Part shown: positions 20,001 through 30,009 of the stretch, piece after piece | How the letters are laid out: the number at the start of each line of letters is the position of its first letter | Position numbering within the stretch: the first letter of the stretch is position 1 | Origin: Mycobacterium sp. | GTDB taxonomy: Bacteria > Actinomycetota > Actinomycetes > Mycobacteriales > Mycobacteriaceae | NCBI RefSeq assembly: GCF_019247635.1 | Contig: NZ_JAFBAR010000010.1 | Location: forward strand, 1-59,687 | Reading direction: 5' to 3' | DNA length: 59,687 bases | Position numbers and translations under genes: made by a program | The notes under the pieces: generated by a model | Seen by the model: the letters and a program-made list of their open reading frames with translations, nothing else | Database searches by the model: none | What the model was told of the DNA's origin: nothing

Positions 20001-20330
20001 GTGACCGAAGCCCTTTACGAGGACGACGGCTTGGTGTTCGACGAGGACGGAATCACCATCCGGCGTTACTATTTCCCGTTCGCGTCGTCAAAACGCATCG
20101 CCTACAACAAGATCCAGTGCATCAAGGCCAAACCGATGAGCTGGGCCACCGGCAAGGGCCGGCTGTGGGGAACCGCTAACCCGCGCCACTGGTTGCCGCT
20201 GGACATGCGCCGCAGCCGCAAACGCACCTTGCTGATCCTGCATGTGGGCCGGTGGATCAGGCCGTGCATCACCCCCGAGGACCCGGACCGCGTGATCAAG
20301 GTGCTGCGCGACCGGGTGCGGCCCAGCTGA
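20001..20330 (+). CDS. Small protein with bacterial PH-like fold, 109 aa
   Basis: Starts at a GTG 10 bp after the dacB1 stop. FDEDGITIRRYYFPFASSKRIAYNKIQCIKA is typical of bacterial PH-like proteins, in which two beta strands are followed by an IPYxxI turn. There is no signal sequence or membrane segment. It lies in a dacB1-sugI-nagA run and overlaps the probable sugI start region. The function is unknown. Confidence 0.75.
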   Translation: MTEALYEDDGLVFDEDGITIRRYYFPFASSKRIAYNKIQCIKAKPMSWATGKGRLWGTANPRHWLPLDMRRSRKRTLLILHVGRWIRPCITPEDPDRVIKVLRDRVRPS

Positions 20331-21670
20331 CCATCAGGTCGCGCCGGGGGCTGCTGGTCGGGCTCACCGCGGCGAGTGTGGGCGTCATCTACGGCTACGA
20401 CCTGTCCAGCATCGCCGGGGCGCTGCTGTTCATCACCGACGAGTTCCGCCTGACCACGCAACAGCAGGAACTGCTGACGACGATGGTGGTGATCGGCCAG
20501 ATCGCCGGGGCGCTCGGTGCCGGGGCGCTGGCAAACGCGATCGGACGCAAGAGGTCGATGGTGCTGATCGCGGTGGGCTACGCGATGTTCGCGCTGCTCG
20601 GCGCCGTGTCGGTGTCGATGCCGATGCTGCTGGTGGCCCGAGTACTGCTTGGCCTGACCATCGGGGTGTCGGTGGTGGTGGTGCCGGTCTACGTCGCCGA
20701 GTCGGCACCGGCCGCGGTGCGCGGCGCACTGCTGGCCACCTACCAGCTCGCCACGATCAGCGGCCTCATTCTGGGCTACGTCAGCGGTTACCTGCTGGCC
20801 GGCGCACACGGTTGGCGCTGGATGCTGGGGCTGGCCGCGGTGCCGGCCACACTGCTGTTGCCATTGCTGCTGCGCGTGCCCGACACCGCGCGATGGTATC
20901 TGCTCAAGGGGCGCGTCGACGACGCCCGACGCGCGCTGCTGCGCGTCGAACCCTCGGCTGACGTCGAGGCGGAGCTGGCCGAAATCACCCGCGCGGCAAG
21001 CGAAGGAGGCGGCGGGATCGTCGAGACGCTGCGACCGCCGTACCTGCGGGCCACCCTTTTTGTGGTCACACTTGGCTTTCTGATCCAGATCACCGGCATC
21101 AACGCGATCGTCTACTACAGTCCGCGGCTGTTCGCCGCGATGGGCTTCACCGGCGATTTCGCGTTGCTGGCGCTGCCGGCGCTGGTCCAAGTCGCCGGTT
21201 TGGCGGCGGTGCTTGCCGCGTTGTTTCTTGTCGACCGGCTGGGCCGGCGCCCAATCCTGTTGTCCGGCATAGCGATGATGATCACCGCCGACGTCGTGCT
21301 GATCGCGGTATTCCGCTCGGGTTTCGCCGGGGGCGGGGCGAACCTGGGGTTCGCCGGAGTGCTGCTCTTTATCATCGGCTTCAGCTTCGGTTTCGGTTCG
21401 ATGGTCTGGGTGTATGCCGGCGAAAGCTTCCCCTCTCGGCTGCGGTCGATCGGGTCCAGCATGATGCTCACCTCGAACCTGATCGCCAACGCGATCGTTG
21501 CCGCGGTGTTTCTGACGATGCTGCATGCATTCGGCGGCGCAGGAGTTTTCGCCCTGTTCGCGCTTTTCGCGTCGGTCAGCTTCGCCGTCGTATACCGGTA
21601 CGCGCCAGAGACCAAAGGCCGTCAGCTCGAAGACATTCGGCACTTCTGGGAGAACGGCGGGCACTGGTGA
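20252..21670 (+). CDS. sugI: Sugar/inositol MFS transporter SugI
   Basis: This major facilitator of the sugar-porter family has twelve predicted transmembrane helices. Family signatures are GRKRSMVL after helix 2, PVYVAESAPAAVRGAL (the PESPR-type motif region), the helix 7 segment QITGINAIVYYSP, DRLGRRPIL, and PETKGRQLEDI at the C-terminus. The start is uncertain. The conserved part begins at LTIRSRRGLLVG, whose Leu is a CTG overlapping the previous stop (CTGA, 20327-20330). The nearest standard starts in frame are GTG 20264 and ATG 20252, inside the preceding gene. The stop overlaps the nagA start (GTGA). The substrate is unproven; an N-acetylhexosamine would fit nagA, by inference. Confidence 0.9.
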   Translation: MDQAVHHPRGPGPRDQGAARPGAAQLTIRSRRGLLVGLTAASVGVIYGYDLSSIAGALLFITDEFRLTTQQQELLTTMVVIGQIAGALGAGALANAIGRKRSMVLIAVGYAMFALLGAVSVSMPMLLVARVLLGLTIGVSVVVVPVYVAESAPAAVRGALLATYQLATISGLILGYVSGYLLAGAHGWRWMLGLAAVPATLLLPLLLRVPDTARWYLLKGRVDDARRALLRVEPSADVEAELAEITRAASEGGGGIVETLRPPYLRATLFVVTLGFLIQITGINAIVYYSPRLFAAMGFTGDFALLALPALVQVAGLAAVLAALFLVDRLGRRPILLSGIAMMITADVVLIAVFRSGFAGGGANLGFAGVLLFIIGFSFGFGSMVWVYAGESFPSRLRSIGSSMMLTSNLIANAIVAAVFLTMLHAFGGAGVFALFALFASVSFAVVYRYAPETKGRQLEDIRHFWENGGHW

Positions 21671-22794
21671 CGGTGATCAGCGCGGGTGCTGTCGTCATCG
21701 ACGGCCGGGTCTGCCGGCCGGGCTGGGTGCAGACCTCCGATCAACGGATTGTCGGTTGCGGTGTCGGCGCGCCGCCTATACCCGAGGATGTCGATCTGCC
21801 GGATTCCCTTGTGGTGCCAGGGTTTATCGACATGCATGTACACGGCGGCGGTGGGGCGTCCTACACCGACGACGCATTGCTGCCGGCCGCGTTTCACCTG
21901 CGGCACGGAACCACCACGACGCTGGCCAGTGTGGTTACCTGCGCTCCCATGGAACTGCTTTGCGCGGTGCGCGCACTCGCCGAGGCGACCCGGGCGGGCA
22001 CCGTCGCGGGCATACATCTGGAGGGCCCGTGGCTGAGTCGGGCGCGGTGCGGGGCACACGATCCCACATTGATGCGTGTGCCGGACCCCACCGAGATCGA
22101 CGCCGTGCTTGCTGCCGGCAATGGCGCCATCCGAATGGTCACGCTGGCCCCCGAGTTGCCCGGTGCCGACGCGGCGATCCGGCGTTTCATAGACGCGGGA
22201 GTCATTGTCGCCGTGGGACATACGGATGCGACGTACGAGCAGACCCGGCAGGCCATCGCGGCCGGTGCCACGATCGGCAGTCACCTGTTCAATGCGATGC
22301 GACCGCTGCATCATCGCGATCCGGGACCAGCGCTGGCCTTACTGCGCGACGAACGGGTGGTCGTCGAAATCATCGCCGATGGCCTCCACGTCCACCCCGA
22401 GGTGATCGGTGCGGTGATCGACGCCGTGGGCCCAGGGCGGGTGGCTGCGGTTACCGATGCGCTGGCCGCGGCCGGCTGCGCGGACGGCACGTTTCGCCTG
22501 GGCTCGGTCCGTGTCGACGTCATCTCGGGGGTGCCGCGGGTGGACGGGACTTCGACGATCGCCGGCAGCACCGCGACCATGGACGTGCTCTTCCGCGCTT
22601 TGGCCGGCGACGGCTCCGATGCGGCGCTGGCCGCCGCGGCGCAGATGACCGCAACGACCCCCGCACGCGCCCTTCGACTCGAGCGCGTGGGCAGCCTGAA
22701 GGAAGGCTATGCCGCCAATCTTGTTGTGCTGGACGGCGATCTGCGGGTGACGGGTGTGATGGCACGCGGCGGCTGGGTCGACCGCGGCGGATGA
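21667..22794 (+). CDS. nagA: N-acetylglucosamine-6-phosphate deacetylase
   Basis: This 375-aa amidohydrolase converts GlcNAc-6-P to glucosamine-6-P plus acetate, feeding amino sugars recycled from peptidoglycan into metabolism. The metal site includes HVHG (residues 57-60), HLEGP (117-121), VGHTDA and GSHLFNAM; VTDALAAAG has the catalytic Asp. Cys128 in SRARCGAH corresponds to the loop cysteine described for mycobacterial NagA. The GTG start overlaps the sugI stop (GTGA). A class C palindrome follows 6 bp after its stop. Confidence 0.94.
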   Translation: MTVISAGAVVIDGRVCRPGWVQTSDQRIVGCGVGAPPIPEDVDLPDSLVVPGFIDMHVHGGGGASYTDDALLPAAFHLRHGTTTTLASVVTCAPMELLCAVRALAEATRAGTVAGIHLEGPWLSRARCGAHDPTLMRVPDPTEIDAVLAAGNGAIRMVTLAPELPGADAAIRRFIDAGVIVAVGHTDATYEQTRQAIAAGATIGSHLFNAMRPLHHRDPGPALALLRDERVVVEIIADGLHVHPEVIGAVIDAVGPGRVAAVTDALAAAGCADGTFRLGSVRVDVISGVPRVDGTSTIAGSTATMDVLFRALAGDGSDAALAAAAQMTATTPARALRLERVGSLKEGYAANLVVLDGDLRVTGVMARGGWVDRGG

Positions 22795-22800
22795 ACTTTC

Positions 22801-22860
22801 GCCGAGCGTGTTCTCAGGGCGACTTTTTCGCCAAAATCGCGCCGCCAGTTCACTCTCGGC
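22801..22860. repeat. Class C palindrome between convergent nagA and yihY
   Basis: Outer arms GCCGAGCGTG and CACTCTCGGC, with inner complementary blocks around GGGCGACTTTTTCGCC. It occupies the space between two convergent stops and has a T-run in its loop, so a bidirectional terminator is a natural reading. A near-perfect class C copy is at 57390-57449. Confidence 0.7.
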
Positions 22861-22869
22861 GCAAGGGGT

Positions 22870-23898
22870 CTATCGGTGCCACCGGAACAAGCGGGAAAAA
22901 GCCAATGTACCGACGACTCCCGCGGCCATCGCGGCTAAGGTCTGGCGCGCGCTCAAACCCTCGTCCACGTGAATTCGCGGCCTGATGACCGCAGGAGCGG
23001 GCGGATCGATAGGCTCGGCGCGCGGGTCCTCGACCGAGGTGGTCGCGGCCCACGCCGTCGCGAACAAGACCAGATACGCGGTGATGTAGGCGAACACCAT
23101 CAGCCCCAGTACCGGCCCGAACGTCGCGCCTGCCGGACTACGCAGAACTTTTTGCAGGTAGATCGATCCCAGCTGCTTGAACAATTCGAACCCGACGCCG
23201 GCCATCAGCCCGGCCCACATCGAGTCCACGAAGCTCACCTTCTGGCGTGGCAGCCGGGCGATCATCCAGGTGAACAGTAGCCACGACACCAGCAGCGACA
23301 CAGCCACCGAGATCAACCAGAAAAGCCCGTCGAAGACCCGGAACTTGGGTATCCCAAGCCATTTCAGTAGGGCGGTCATCGCCGTTCGGTGGCCGAGCGC
23401 GGTCAGCGCGAGGGTCGCCCCGATGATCAGAAACGTCCCCAGCATGGCCGACAGATCGGAGATCTTCCCGCGCAGGAACCCCGGCAAATCGACCTGCTGT
23501 GCCCACATCTCGGTCAACGCCGTCCGCAGATGTGACATCCAGCCCAGACCGGCCCAGGCCGCGGTGGCCAGGCCGACGATGCCGACGGACGCGCGCGCGT
23601 CGATCGCCGAATTCACCAGATTGACCAGTTGCTGCGCCTGCGGACCGGACACCGTGGCCCGGATGCGGTCGTCGATCATGTGCAGCAGCGCCGGGCGGCG
23701 CGCCAACGCGAAGCCGACCCCCGCGAAACCGACCATCAGCAACGGGAACAGCGCGAAGATCGTGTAGTAGGTCAGCCCTGCCGCGTAGAACCCGCCGTTG
23801 CGCTCATCGAAGCGCCCGTAGGCGCGAAAGACATGGTCGAACCACCCGAACCGGGCCCGCAGCCGACCAACAAATCCTGGTTTGGCCGGTTCGGTCAT
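22870..23898 (-). CDS. YihY/BrkB family integral membrane protein
   Basis: This 342-aa protein is the homologue of Rv3335c. About six transmembrane helices are visible: GLTYYTIFALFPLLMVG, the VGIVGLATAAWAGLGWM region, LGTFLIIGATLALTAL, LFWLISVAVSLLVSWLLF, the SMWAGLMAGVGFELF region, and FGPVLGLMVFAYITAYLVLF. FYAAGLTYYTIFALFP and the central GxxW segment are family hallmarks. A further C-terminal hydrophobic stretch ends in FSRLFRWHR. The family was once called ribonuclease BN in error; its function is unknown. It starts 8 bp after the trpS stop and is probably in one operon with it. Confidence 0.9.
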   Translation of the reverse strand: MTEPAKPGFVGRLRARFGWFDHVFRAYGRFDERNGGFYAAGLTYYTIFALFPLLMVGFAGVGFALARRPALLHMIDDRIRATVSGPQAQQLVNLVNSAIDARASVGIVGLATAAWAGLGWMSHLRTALTEMWAQQVDLPGFLRGKISDLSAMLGTFLIIGATLALTALGHRTAMTALLKWLGIPKFRVFDGLFWLISVAVSLLVSWLLFTWMIARLPRQKVSFVDSMWAGLMAGVGFELFKQLGSIYLQKVLRSPAGATFGPVLGLMVFAYITAYLVLFATAWAATTSVEDPRAEPIDPPAPAVIRPRIHVDEGLSARQTLAAMAAGVVGTLAFSRLFRWHR

Positions 23899-23906
23899 GA
23901 ATCGCC

Positions 23907-24986
<1,080 letters not shown>

Positions 24987-25009
24987 CTACGCCACCGTGA
25001 CACTCGGTT

Positions 25010-25028
25010 GCGGTACCGGCGGTACCGC
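25010..25028. promoter_or_regulatory. Inverted repeat upstream of the alpha/beta hydrolase
   Basis: GCGGTACC-GGC-GGTACCGC is a perfect 8-bp inverted repeat with a 3-bp spacer. Its end is 16 bp before the hydrolase GTG, within the trpS/hydrolase divergent region. It could be an operator overlapping the leader or transcription start. No cognate regulator is apparent nearby. Confidence 0.35.
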
Positions 25029-25044
25029 CTTTAATGTCGGCGGG

Positions 25045-25899
25045 GTGAGTACCCGCGCGCCTATCCACCTGGGTCCCCGAGACGGCTCAGCGGAACCCGT
25101 CCTGCTGCTGCACCCGTTCCTGATGTCCCAGACGGTATGGGAGACCGTGGCCCAGCAGCTGGCGGACACCGGCCGCTACGAGGTGTTCGCCCCGACGATG
25201 GCCGCCCATAACGGCGGACCGCGCGCGGCCGGCTGGTTTTTGTCGTCGTCGGTGCTGGCCGACCACGTCGAGCGGCAGATGGACGAACTGGGCTGGTCCA
25301 CCGCGCACATCGTCGGCAACTCCCTGGGCGGCTGGGTCGCATTCGAACTCGAACGGCGCGGCCGGGCGCGCAGCGTCACCGGTATCGCCCCGGCGGGTGG
25401 CTGGACCCGCTGGAGCCCGGTCAAATTCGAGGTGATCGGCAAATTCGTCTCCGGCATGCCGTTCCTGGCGTTGGCGCGGTTGTTCGGCCAGCGGGCACTG
25501 CAGCTTCCGTTCAGCCGCAAGCTGGCCACGCTGCCGCTGAGCGGCTCGCCGGACGGGGTCAGCGAGCGCCAGCTGTCCGGCATCGTCGACGACGCGGCGC
25601 ACTGCCCGGCCTACTACCAGCTGCTGCTCAAGGCGCTACTGCTGCCCGGGTTGCTGGAGCTGGCGCAGACCGCCGTGCCCGCCCATCTGGTGTTGTGCGA
25701 GAAGGATCGGGTCGTCCCCCCGAGGCGGTTCAGCCGGCACTTCACCGACTTTCTGCCCGCCAACACCAAAATCACCCGACTCGACGGCGTGGGACACGTG
25801 CCGATGTTCGAGGCGCCGGGGCGGGTCACCGAGGTGATCACCGAGTTCATCGACCTATGCAGCCCGCCGCTGCGGGCCGTCGACCCGCCGGCAAGTTAA
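25045..25899 (+). CDS. Alpha/beta hydrolase
   Basis: This 284-aa hydrolase starts at GTG 25045 (STRAPIHLGPRDG); the frame is open further upstream but lacks similarity. LLLHPFLMSQTVWE has the oxyanion strand, GNSLGGW holds the nucleophile Ser, LVLCEKDRVVPPRR carries the acid region, and GVGHVPMFEAP the catalytic His. The triad is complete, and the protein covers the region that M. tuberculosis has split into Rv3337 and Rv3338, so this copy looks like the undamaged ancestor. The substrate is unknown. It is divergent from trpS and convergent with icd1 across a class B palindrome. Confidence 0.88.
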   Translation: MSTRAPIHLGPRDGSAEPVLLLHPFLMSQTVWETVAQQLADTGRYEVFAPTMAAHNGGPRAAGWFLSSSVLADHVERQMDELGWSTAHIVGNSLGGWVAFELERRGRARSVTGIAPAGGWTRWSPVKFEVIGKFVSGMPFLALARLFGQRALQLPFSRKLATLPLSGSPDGVSERQLSGIVDDAAHCPAYYQLLLKALLLPGLLELAQTAVPAHLVLCEKDRVVPPRRFSRHFTDFLPANTKITRLDGVGHVPMFEAPGRVTEVITEFIDLCSPPLRAVDPPAS

Positions 25900-25910
25900 C
25901 CGTCCGGGTC

Positions 25911-25972
25911 GGCGAGCGTGCGCAGTTGTACGCGTTATGCGGCGTGCCGCCGTACAGACACGCACGCTCGGC
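25911..25972. repeat. Class B palindrome between convergent hydrolase and icd1
   Basis: Arms GGCGAGCGTGCG and CGCACGCTCGGC, with inner blocks AGTTGTACG and CCGTACAGAC, around a GCGGCGTGCC core. It fills the gap between two convergent stop codons. It is likely a hairpin or terminator element of the intergenic palindrome set. Confidence 0.75.
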
Positions 25973-25992
25973 GTTAAGCGAGAGGCTGGCGG

Positions 25993-27222
25993 CTAGTCGA
26001 CAAGCGCTTTTTGCAGGTTGTCGGAGATCGAGTTCAGGAATTCCTCGCTGTTCTGCCAGTCCTGCTCGGGACCGATGAGCAGGGCGAGGTCCTTGGTCAT
26101 CTTGCCGCTCTCGACGGTTTCGATGACGACCCGTTCGAGCGTCTGCGCGAACTCGCGCACCTCCGGAGTCTTGTCCAGCTTGCCGCGGTGCTGCAGCCCA
26201 CGCGTCCAAGCGAAGATAGAGGCGATCGGGTTGGTCGAGGTCGGTTTGCCGGCCTGGTACTGGCGGTAATGGCGGGTGACGGTGCCGTGGGCGGCTTCGG
26301 CCTCGACGGTCTGGCCGTCGGCCGTCATCAGCACCGACGTCATCAGGCCCAGCGAGCCGTAACCCTGGGCGACCGTGTCCGATTGGACGTCCCCGTCGTA
26401 GTTCTTGCAGGCCCACACGTAGCCGCCCTCCCACTTGAGGCAGGCGGCGACCATGTCATCGATCAGCCGGTGCTCGTAGGTCAGGCCCTCGGCTTCGAAC
26501 TTGTCCTTGAACTCGTCGTCGTAGATGCGCTGGAACTCGTCTTTGAACATGCCGTCATAGGCCTTGAGGATGGTGTTCTTGGTCGACAGATACACCGGCC
26601 ACTTGGCATTCAAGCCATAGGCGAACGAGGCACGCGCGAAGTCCTGGATGGACTTTCTGAAGTTGTACATCCCCATCACGACGCCGCCGTCCTCGGGTAT
26701 GGACACCATCTCGTGCACGATCGGCTCGCTGCCGTCCGAGGGAGTGAAAGTGAGTGACACGGTGCCCGGCTGGTCGACTTTGAAGTTCGTCGCCCGGTAC
26801 TGGTCACCAAAGGCGTGGCGGCCGATGACGATTGGCTTGGTCCAGCCCGGGACCAGCCGCGGCACATTGGATATCACGATCGGCTCGCGGAAGATTGTGC
26901 CGCCCAGAATGTTTCGGATGGTCCCGTTGGGTGACAGCCACATCTTCTTCAGGTTGAATTCCTGGACGCGGGCCTCGTCGGGCGTGATGGTCGCGCCTTT
27001 GACGCCCACGCCGTGCTTCTTGATGGCATAGGCGGCGTCGATGGTCACCTGATCGTTGGTGCGGTCCCGGTGCTCGATGCCCAGGTCGTAATAGTCCAGG
27101 TGGATGTCCAGATGGGGGAGAATCAACTCATCCCTGATGAGCTTCCAGATGACGCGGGTCATCTCGTCGCCGTCGAGCTCGACCACCGGGCCTTTGACTT
27201 TGATCTTGGGTTCATTGGACAT
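25993..27222 (-). CDS. icd1: NADP-dependent isocitrate dehydrogenase Icd1
   Basis: This 409-aa eukaryote-type homodimeric isocitrate dehydrogenase makes 2-oxoglutarate, CO2 and NADPH in the TCA cycle. [12 protein letters not shown] is the N-terminal signature. [19 protein letters not shown] binds isocitrate, and [20 protein letters not shown] contains the metal-binding Asp cluster of the family signature. [12 protein letters not shown] is the NADP-binding loop. The ATG at 27222 gives exactly the M. tuberculosis length; the longer upstream frame is rejected. It is divergent from the SAM-IV riboswitch and metC. Confidence 0.97.
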   Translation of the reverse strand: MSNEPKIKVKGPVVELDGDEMTRVIWKLIRDELILPHLDIHLDYYDLGIEHRDRTNDQVTIDAAYAIKKHGVGVKGATITPDEARVQEFNLKKMWLSPNGTIRNILGGTIFREPIVISNVPRLVPGWTKPIVIGRHAFGDQYRATNFKVDQPGTVSLTFTPSDGSEPIVHEMVSIPEDGGVVMGMYNFRKSIQDFARASFAYGLNAKWPVYLSTKNTILKAYDGMFKDEFQRIYDDEFKDKFEAEGLTYEHRLIDDMVAACLKWEGGYVWACKNYDGDVQSDTVAQGYGSLGLMTSVLMTADGQTVEAEAAHGTVTRHYRQYQAGKPTSTNPIASIFAWTRGLQHRGKLDKTPEVREFAQTLERVVIETVESGKMTKDLALLIGPEQDWQNSEEFLNSISDNLQKALVD

Positions 27223-27352
27223 CTTCGTCCGAATCCTCCAGCCGTGTGAGCTTCGCGGAGCAGTTGCTCGTGACGCCAGCCTACAAGGGCCGTCACCCGC
27301 CTGAGCGGCGCTTGTTGGCATCGAGTCGGTGCGATGCGATACGCTGCAGGTC

Positions 27353-27472
27353 GGTCATGAGCGCCAGCGTCAAGCCCCGGCTTGCTGGCCGGCAACCCTC
27401 CAACCGCGGTGGGGTGCCCCGGGTGATGACCAGGTTGAGTAGCCAGAACCGGCTACGCGGCAAGCGCGGGTC
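27353..27472 (+). ncRNA. SAM-IV riboswitch upstream of metC
   Basis: The 120-nt element closely follows the actinobacterial SAM-IV aptamer. P1 strand GGTCATGAG at the start pairs with the later GGGTGATGACC. The conserved SAM-binding core includes AGCGTCAAGCCCCGGCTTGC, then CCGGCAACCCTCCAACCGCG, and GTGGGGTGCCCCGGG. The downstream pseudoknot part has a GTAGCC/GGCTAC hairpin and CGGCAAGCGCGGG. It precedes metC (O-acetylhomoserine sulfhydrylase) by 41 nt, the expected regulon for S-adenosylmethionine feedback. Recognition is from memory of the consensus. Confidence 0.93.
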
Positions 27473-27484
27473 CGCCATGACGGG

Positions 27485-27503
27485 CCCCTGAGCCAGACAG
27501 GGG
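27485..27503 (+). promoter_or_regulatory. Hairpin sequestering the metC Shine-Dalgarno sequence
   Basis: CCCCTG (27485-27490) can pair with CAGGGG (27498-27503), enclosing a 7-nt loop. The right arm overlaps the Shine-Dalgarno sequence AGGGGA (27499-27504) located 9 nt before the metC ATG. It is only 12 nt downstream of the SAM-IV aptamer, so SAM binding could stabilise this fold and block translation. There is no U-run after it, which argues against an intrinsic terminator. Confidence 0.55.
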
Positions 27504-27513
27504 AAGACTTCTC

Positions 27514-28857
27514 ATGAGCACCGACAGCACCGAGTCGGATCCGACCGCGCATTGGTCGTTTGAGACCAAGCAGATTCATGCCGGCCAAACCCCCGACCCC
27601 GCCACCAACGCCCGGGCCCTGCCGATCTACCAGACCACGTCCTACACCTTCGACGACACCGCCCATGCCGCCGCCCTGTTCGGCCTGGAGATCACGGGCA
27701 ACATCTACACCCGGATCGGCAACCCCACCACCGACGTCGTCGAGCAGCGCATCGCCGCGCTTGAGGGCGGGGTGGCCGGGCTGTTCCTGTCGTCCGGGCA
27801 GGCCGCAGAGACCTTCGCCATCCTGAACCTGGCGGCCGCGGGCGATCACATCGTGTCCAGTCCGCGCCTCTATGGCGGCACCTATAACCTGTTCCACTAT
27901 TCGCTGGCCAAGCTCGGCATCGAAGTCAGCTTCGTCGACGACCCCGACGACGTGGACAGCTGGCAGGCCCAGGTGCGGCCGAACACGAAGGCGTTCTTCG
28001 GCGAGACCATCTCCAACCCGCAGATCGATGTGCTGGACACCCCCGCGGTGGCCGAGGTGGCCCATCGCAACGGGGTGCCGCTGATCGTCGACAACACCAT
28101 CGCCACGCCCTACCTGATCCAACCGATCAGCCAGGGCGCCGACATCGTCGTGCACTCGGCCACCAAGTACCTGGGCGGGCACGGCGCCGCGATCGCCGGG
28201 GTGATCGTCGACGGCGGCACTTTCGACTGGACGTCGGGCCGCTTTCCCGGGTTCACCACACCGGACCCCAGCTACCACGGCGTGGTGTATGCCGAGCTGG
28301 GGCCGCCGGCGTTCGCGCTCAAGGCGCGTGTGCAACTGCTGCGCGACTTCGGTTCCGCGGCTTCGCCTTTCAACGCGTTCCTGGTGGCGCAAGGCCTGGA
28401 AACGCTGAGCCTGCGGATCGAGCGACACGTCGCCAACGCGCAGCGGGTCGCGGAGTTTCTGGCCGGCCACGACGGCGTGCTGTCCGTCAACTACGCGGGG
28501 CTGCCCGGCTCGCCGTGGCATGAGCGGGGAAAGCGGTTGGCACCCAAGGGAACCGGTGCTGTCCTGGCGTTCGAGTTGGCCGGCGGCATCGAGGCGGGCA
28601 AGGCGTTCGTCAACGCGCTCGAACTGCACAGCCACGTCGCCAACATCGGCGATGTGCGCTCCCTGGTGATCCACCCGGCGTCGACGACGCACGCCCAACT
28701 GAGCGCAGCCGAGCAGCTGACCACCGGCGTCAGCCCCGGGCTGGTCCGCCTGGCGGTCGGCATCGAGGGCATCGACGACATCCTGGCCGACCTGGAACTC
28801 GGTTTCGCCGCCGCCCGCAAGTTCAGCGGCGAGTCGAAAACCGTGGCGGCAGTGTGA
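27514..28857 (+). CDS. metC: O-acetylhomoserine sulfhydrylase (MetC/MetY)
   Basis: This 447-aa PLP enzyme of the Cys/Met metabolism family makes homocysteine from O-acetylhomoserine and sulfide. It carries the name metC in M. tuberculosis but is of MetY type. IYTRIGNPTTDVVEQRIAALEGG and LSSGQAAETFAIL lie near the active site, FGETISNPQIDVLD and VPLIVDNTIATPYL hold the PLP Asp, and VVHSATKYLGGHG has the Schiff-base Lys. The ATG follows AGGGGA. Expression is expected to be under the SAM-IV riboswitch; metA follows after 12 bp. Confidence 0.96.
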   Translation: MSTDSTESDPTAHWSFETKQIHAGQTPDPATNARALPIYQTTSYTFDDTAHAAALFGLEITGNIYTRIGNPTTDVVEQRIAALEGGVAGLFLSSGQAAETFAILNLAAAGDHIVSSPRLYGGTYNLFHYSLAKLGIEVSFVDDPDDVDSWQAQVRPNTKAFFGETISNPQIDVLDTPAVAEVAHRNGVPLIVDNTIATPYLIQPISQGADIVVHSATKYLGGHGAAIAGVIVDGGTFDWTSGRFPGFTTPDPSYHGVVYAELGPPAFALKARVQLLRDFGSAASPFNAFLVAQGLETLSLRIERHVANAQRVAEFLAGHDGVLSVNYAGLPGSPWHERGKRLAPKGTGAVLAFELAGGIEAGKAFVNALELHSHVANIGDVRSLVIHPASTTHAQLSAAEQLTTGVSPGLVRLAVGIEGIDDILADLELGFAAARKFSGESKTVAAV

Positions 28858-28869
28858 GGACCTCGTGAC

Positions 28870-30009
28870 GTGACGATCTCCGACGTGCCAACCCAAACGC
28901 TGCCCGCCGAAGGCGAGGTCGGCCTGATCGACATCGGCTCGGTGCGGCTGGAGAACGGCGCGGTGATCGACGATGTCACCATCGCGGTGCAGCGCTGGGG
29001 TGAGTTGTCGCCCACGCGGGACAACGTGGTGGTGGTGTTGCACGCGCTCACCGGCGACTCGCACATCACCGGTCCCGCTGGACCGGGGCATCCCACGCCC
29101 GGGTGGTGGGACGGGATCGCCGGTCCGGGCGCGCCGATCGACACCAACCGTTGGTGCGCTGTGGCCACCAACGTGCTGGGCGGGTGCCGCGGCTCGACCG
29201 GCCCCAGCTCCTTGGCGCGGGACGGAAAGCCTTGGGGTTCAAGGTTTCCGTTGATCACCGTGCGCGACCAGGTGCAGGCGGACATCGTCGCGCTCGAAGC
29301 GCTGGGCATCACCGAGGTGGCCGCCGTCGTCGGCGGATCCATGGGCGGCGCGCGGGCGCTGGAATGGATCGTCGGCCATCCGGACCGGGTGCGGGCCGGG
29401 TTGCTGCTCGCGGTCGGCGCCCGCGCCACCGCCGACCAGATCGGCACCCAAACCACGCAAATCGCGGCGATCAAGGCCGACCCGAACTGGCAAAGCGGCG
29501 ACTATTACGAGACGGGCCGCACGCCTGATGCCGGCCTGTCGATCGCCCGGCGGGTCGCGCACCTGACCTACCGCGGCGAGGTCGAGCTGGACACCCGGTT
29601 CGGCAACGAGGCGCAGGGCGACGAGGATCCGACGGCGGGCGGTCGCTACGCGGTACAGAGCTATCTGCAACATCAGGGCGACAAACTGCTGGCCCGCTTC
29701 GACGCGGGCAGCTATGTGGCCCTTACCGAAACGCTCAACAGCCACGACGTCGGACGCGGCCGCGGTGGCGTCCCGGAGGCGCTGCGTGGGTGCCCGGTCC
29801 CGGTAGTGGTCGGCGGTATCACATCGGATCGTCTCTACCCGCTGCGGCTGCAAGAGGAGCTGGCCGAGTTGCTGCCGGGCTGCGCCGGGTTGCGGATTGT
29901 CGACTCTGTCTACGGACACGACGGCTTCCTGGTGGAAACCGCGGCCGTCGGCGAATTGATCCGCAAGACACTGGAATTGGCTGATATCGAAGGCGTGTGT
30001 CGGTGGTGA
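28870..30009 (+). CDS. metA: Homoserine O-acetyltransferase
   Basis: This 379-aa alpha/beta-hydrolase-fold enzyme (MetX type) transfers acetyl from acetyl-CoA to homoserine, the first committed step of methionine synthesis. [12 protein letters not shown] contains the nucleophilic Ser, [10 protein letters not shown] the catalytic Asp, and YGHDGFL the catalytic His. [14 protein letters not shown] is the conserved oxyanion/substrate region. The GTG start lies 12 bp after metC, so it shares the riboswitch-controlled transcript and supplies the substrate for the preceding enzyme. Length equals the M. tuberculosis protein. Confidence 0.96.
   Translation: MTISDVPTQTLPAEGEVGLIDIGSVRLENGAVIDDVTIAVQRWGELSPTRDNVVVVLHALTGDSHITGPAGPGHPTPGWWDGIAGPGAPIDTNRWCAVATNVLGGCRGSTGPSSLARDGKPWGSRFPLITVRDQVQADIVALEALGITEVAAVVGGSMGGARALEWIVGHPDRVRAGLLLAVGARATADQIGTQTTQIAAIKADPNWQSGDYYETGRTPDAGLSIARRVAHLTYRGEVELDTRFGNEAQGDEDPTAGGRYAVQSYLQHQGDKLLARFDAGSYVALTETLNSHDVGRGRGGVPEALRGCPVPVVVGGITSDRLYPLRLQEELAELLPGCAGLRIVDSVYGHDGFLVETAAVGELIRKTLELADIEGVCRW

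Noticed and set aside
20102..21664. 520-aa open frame antisense to sugI
   Set aside because: His/Gln/Arg-rich shadow of a transporter gene, no family features, and it covers the whole opposing gene.
27370..29091. 573-aa open frame antisense to metC and the SAM-IV riboswitch
   Set aside because: It reads through a structured RNA and two well-supported genes on the other strand; shadow frame.
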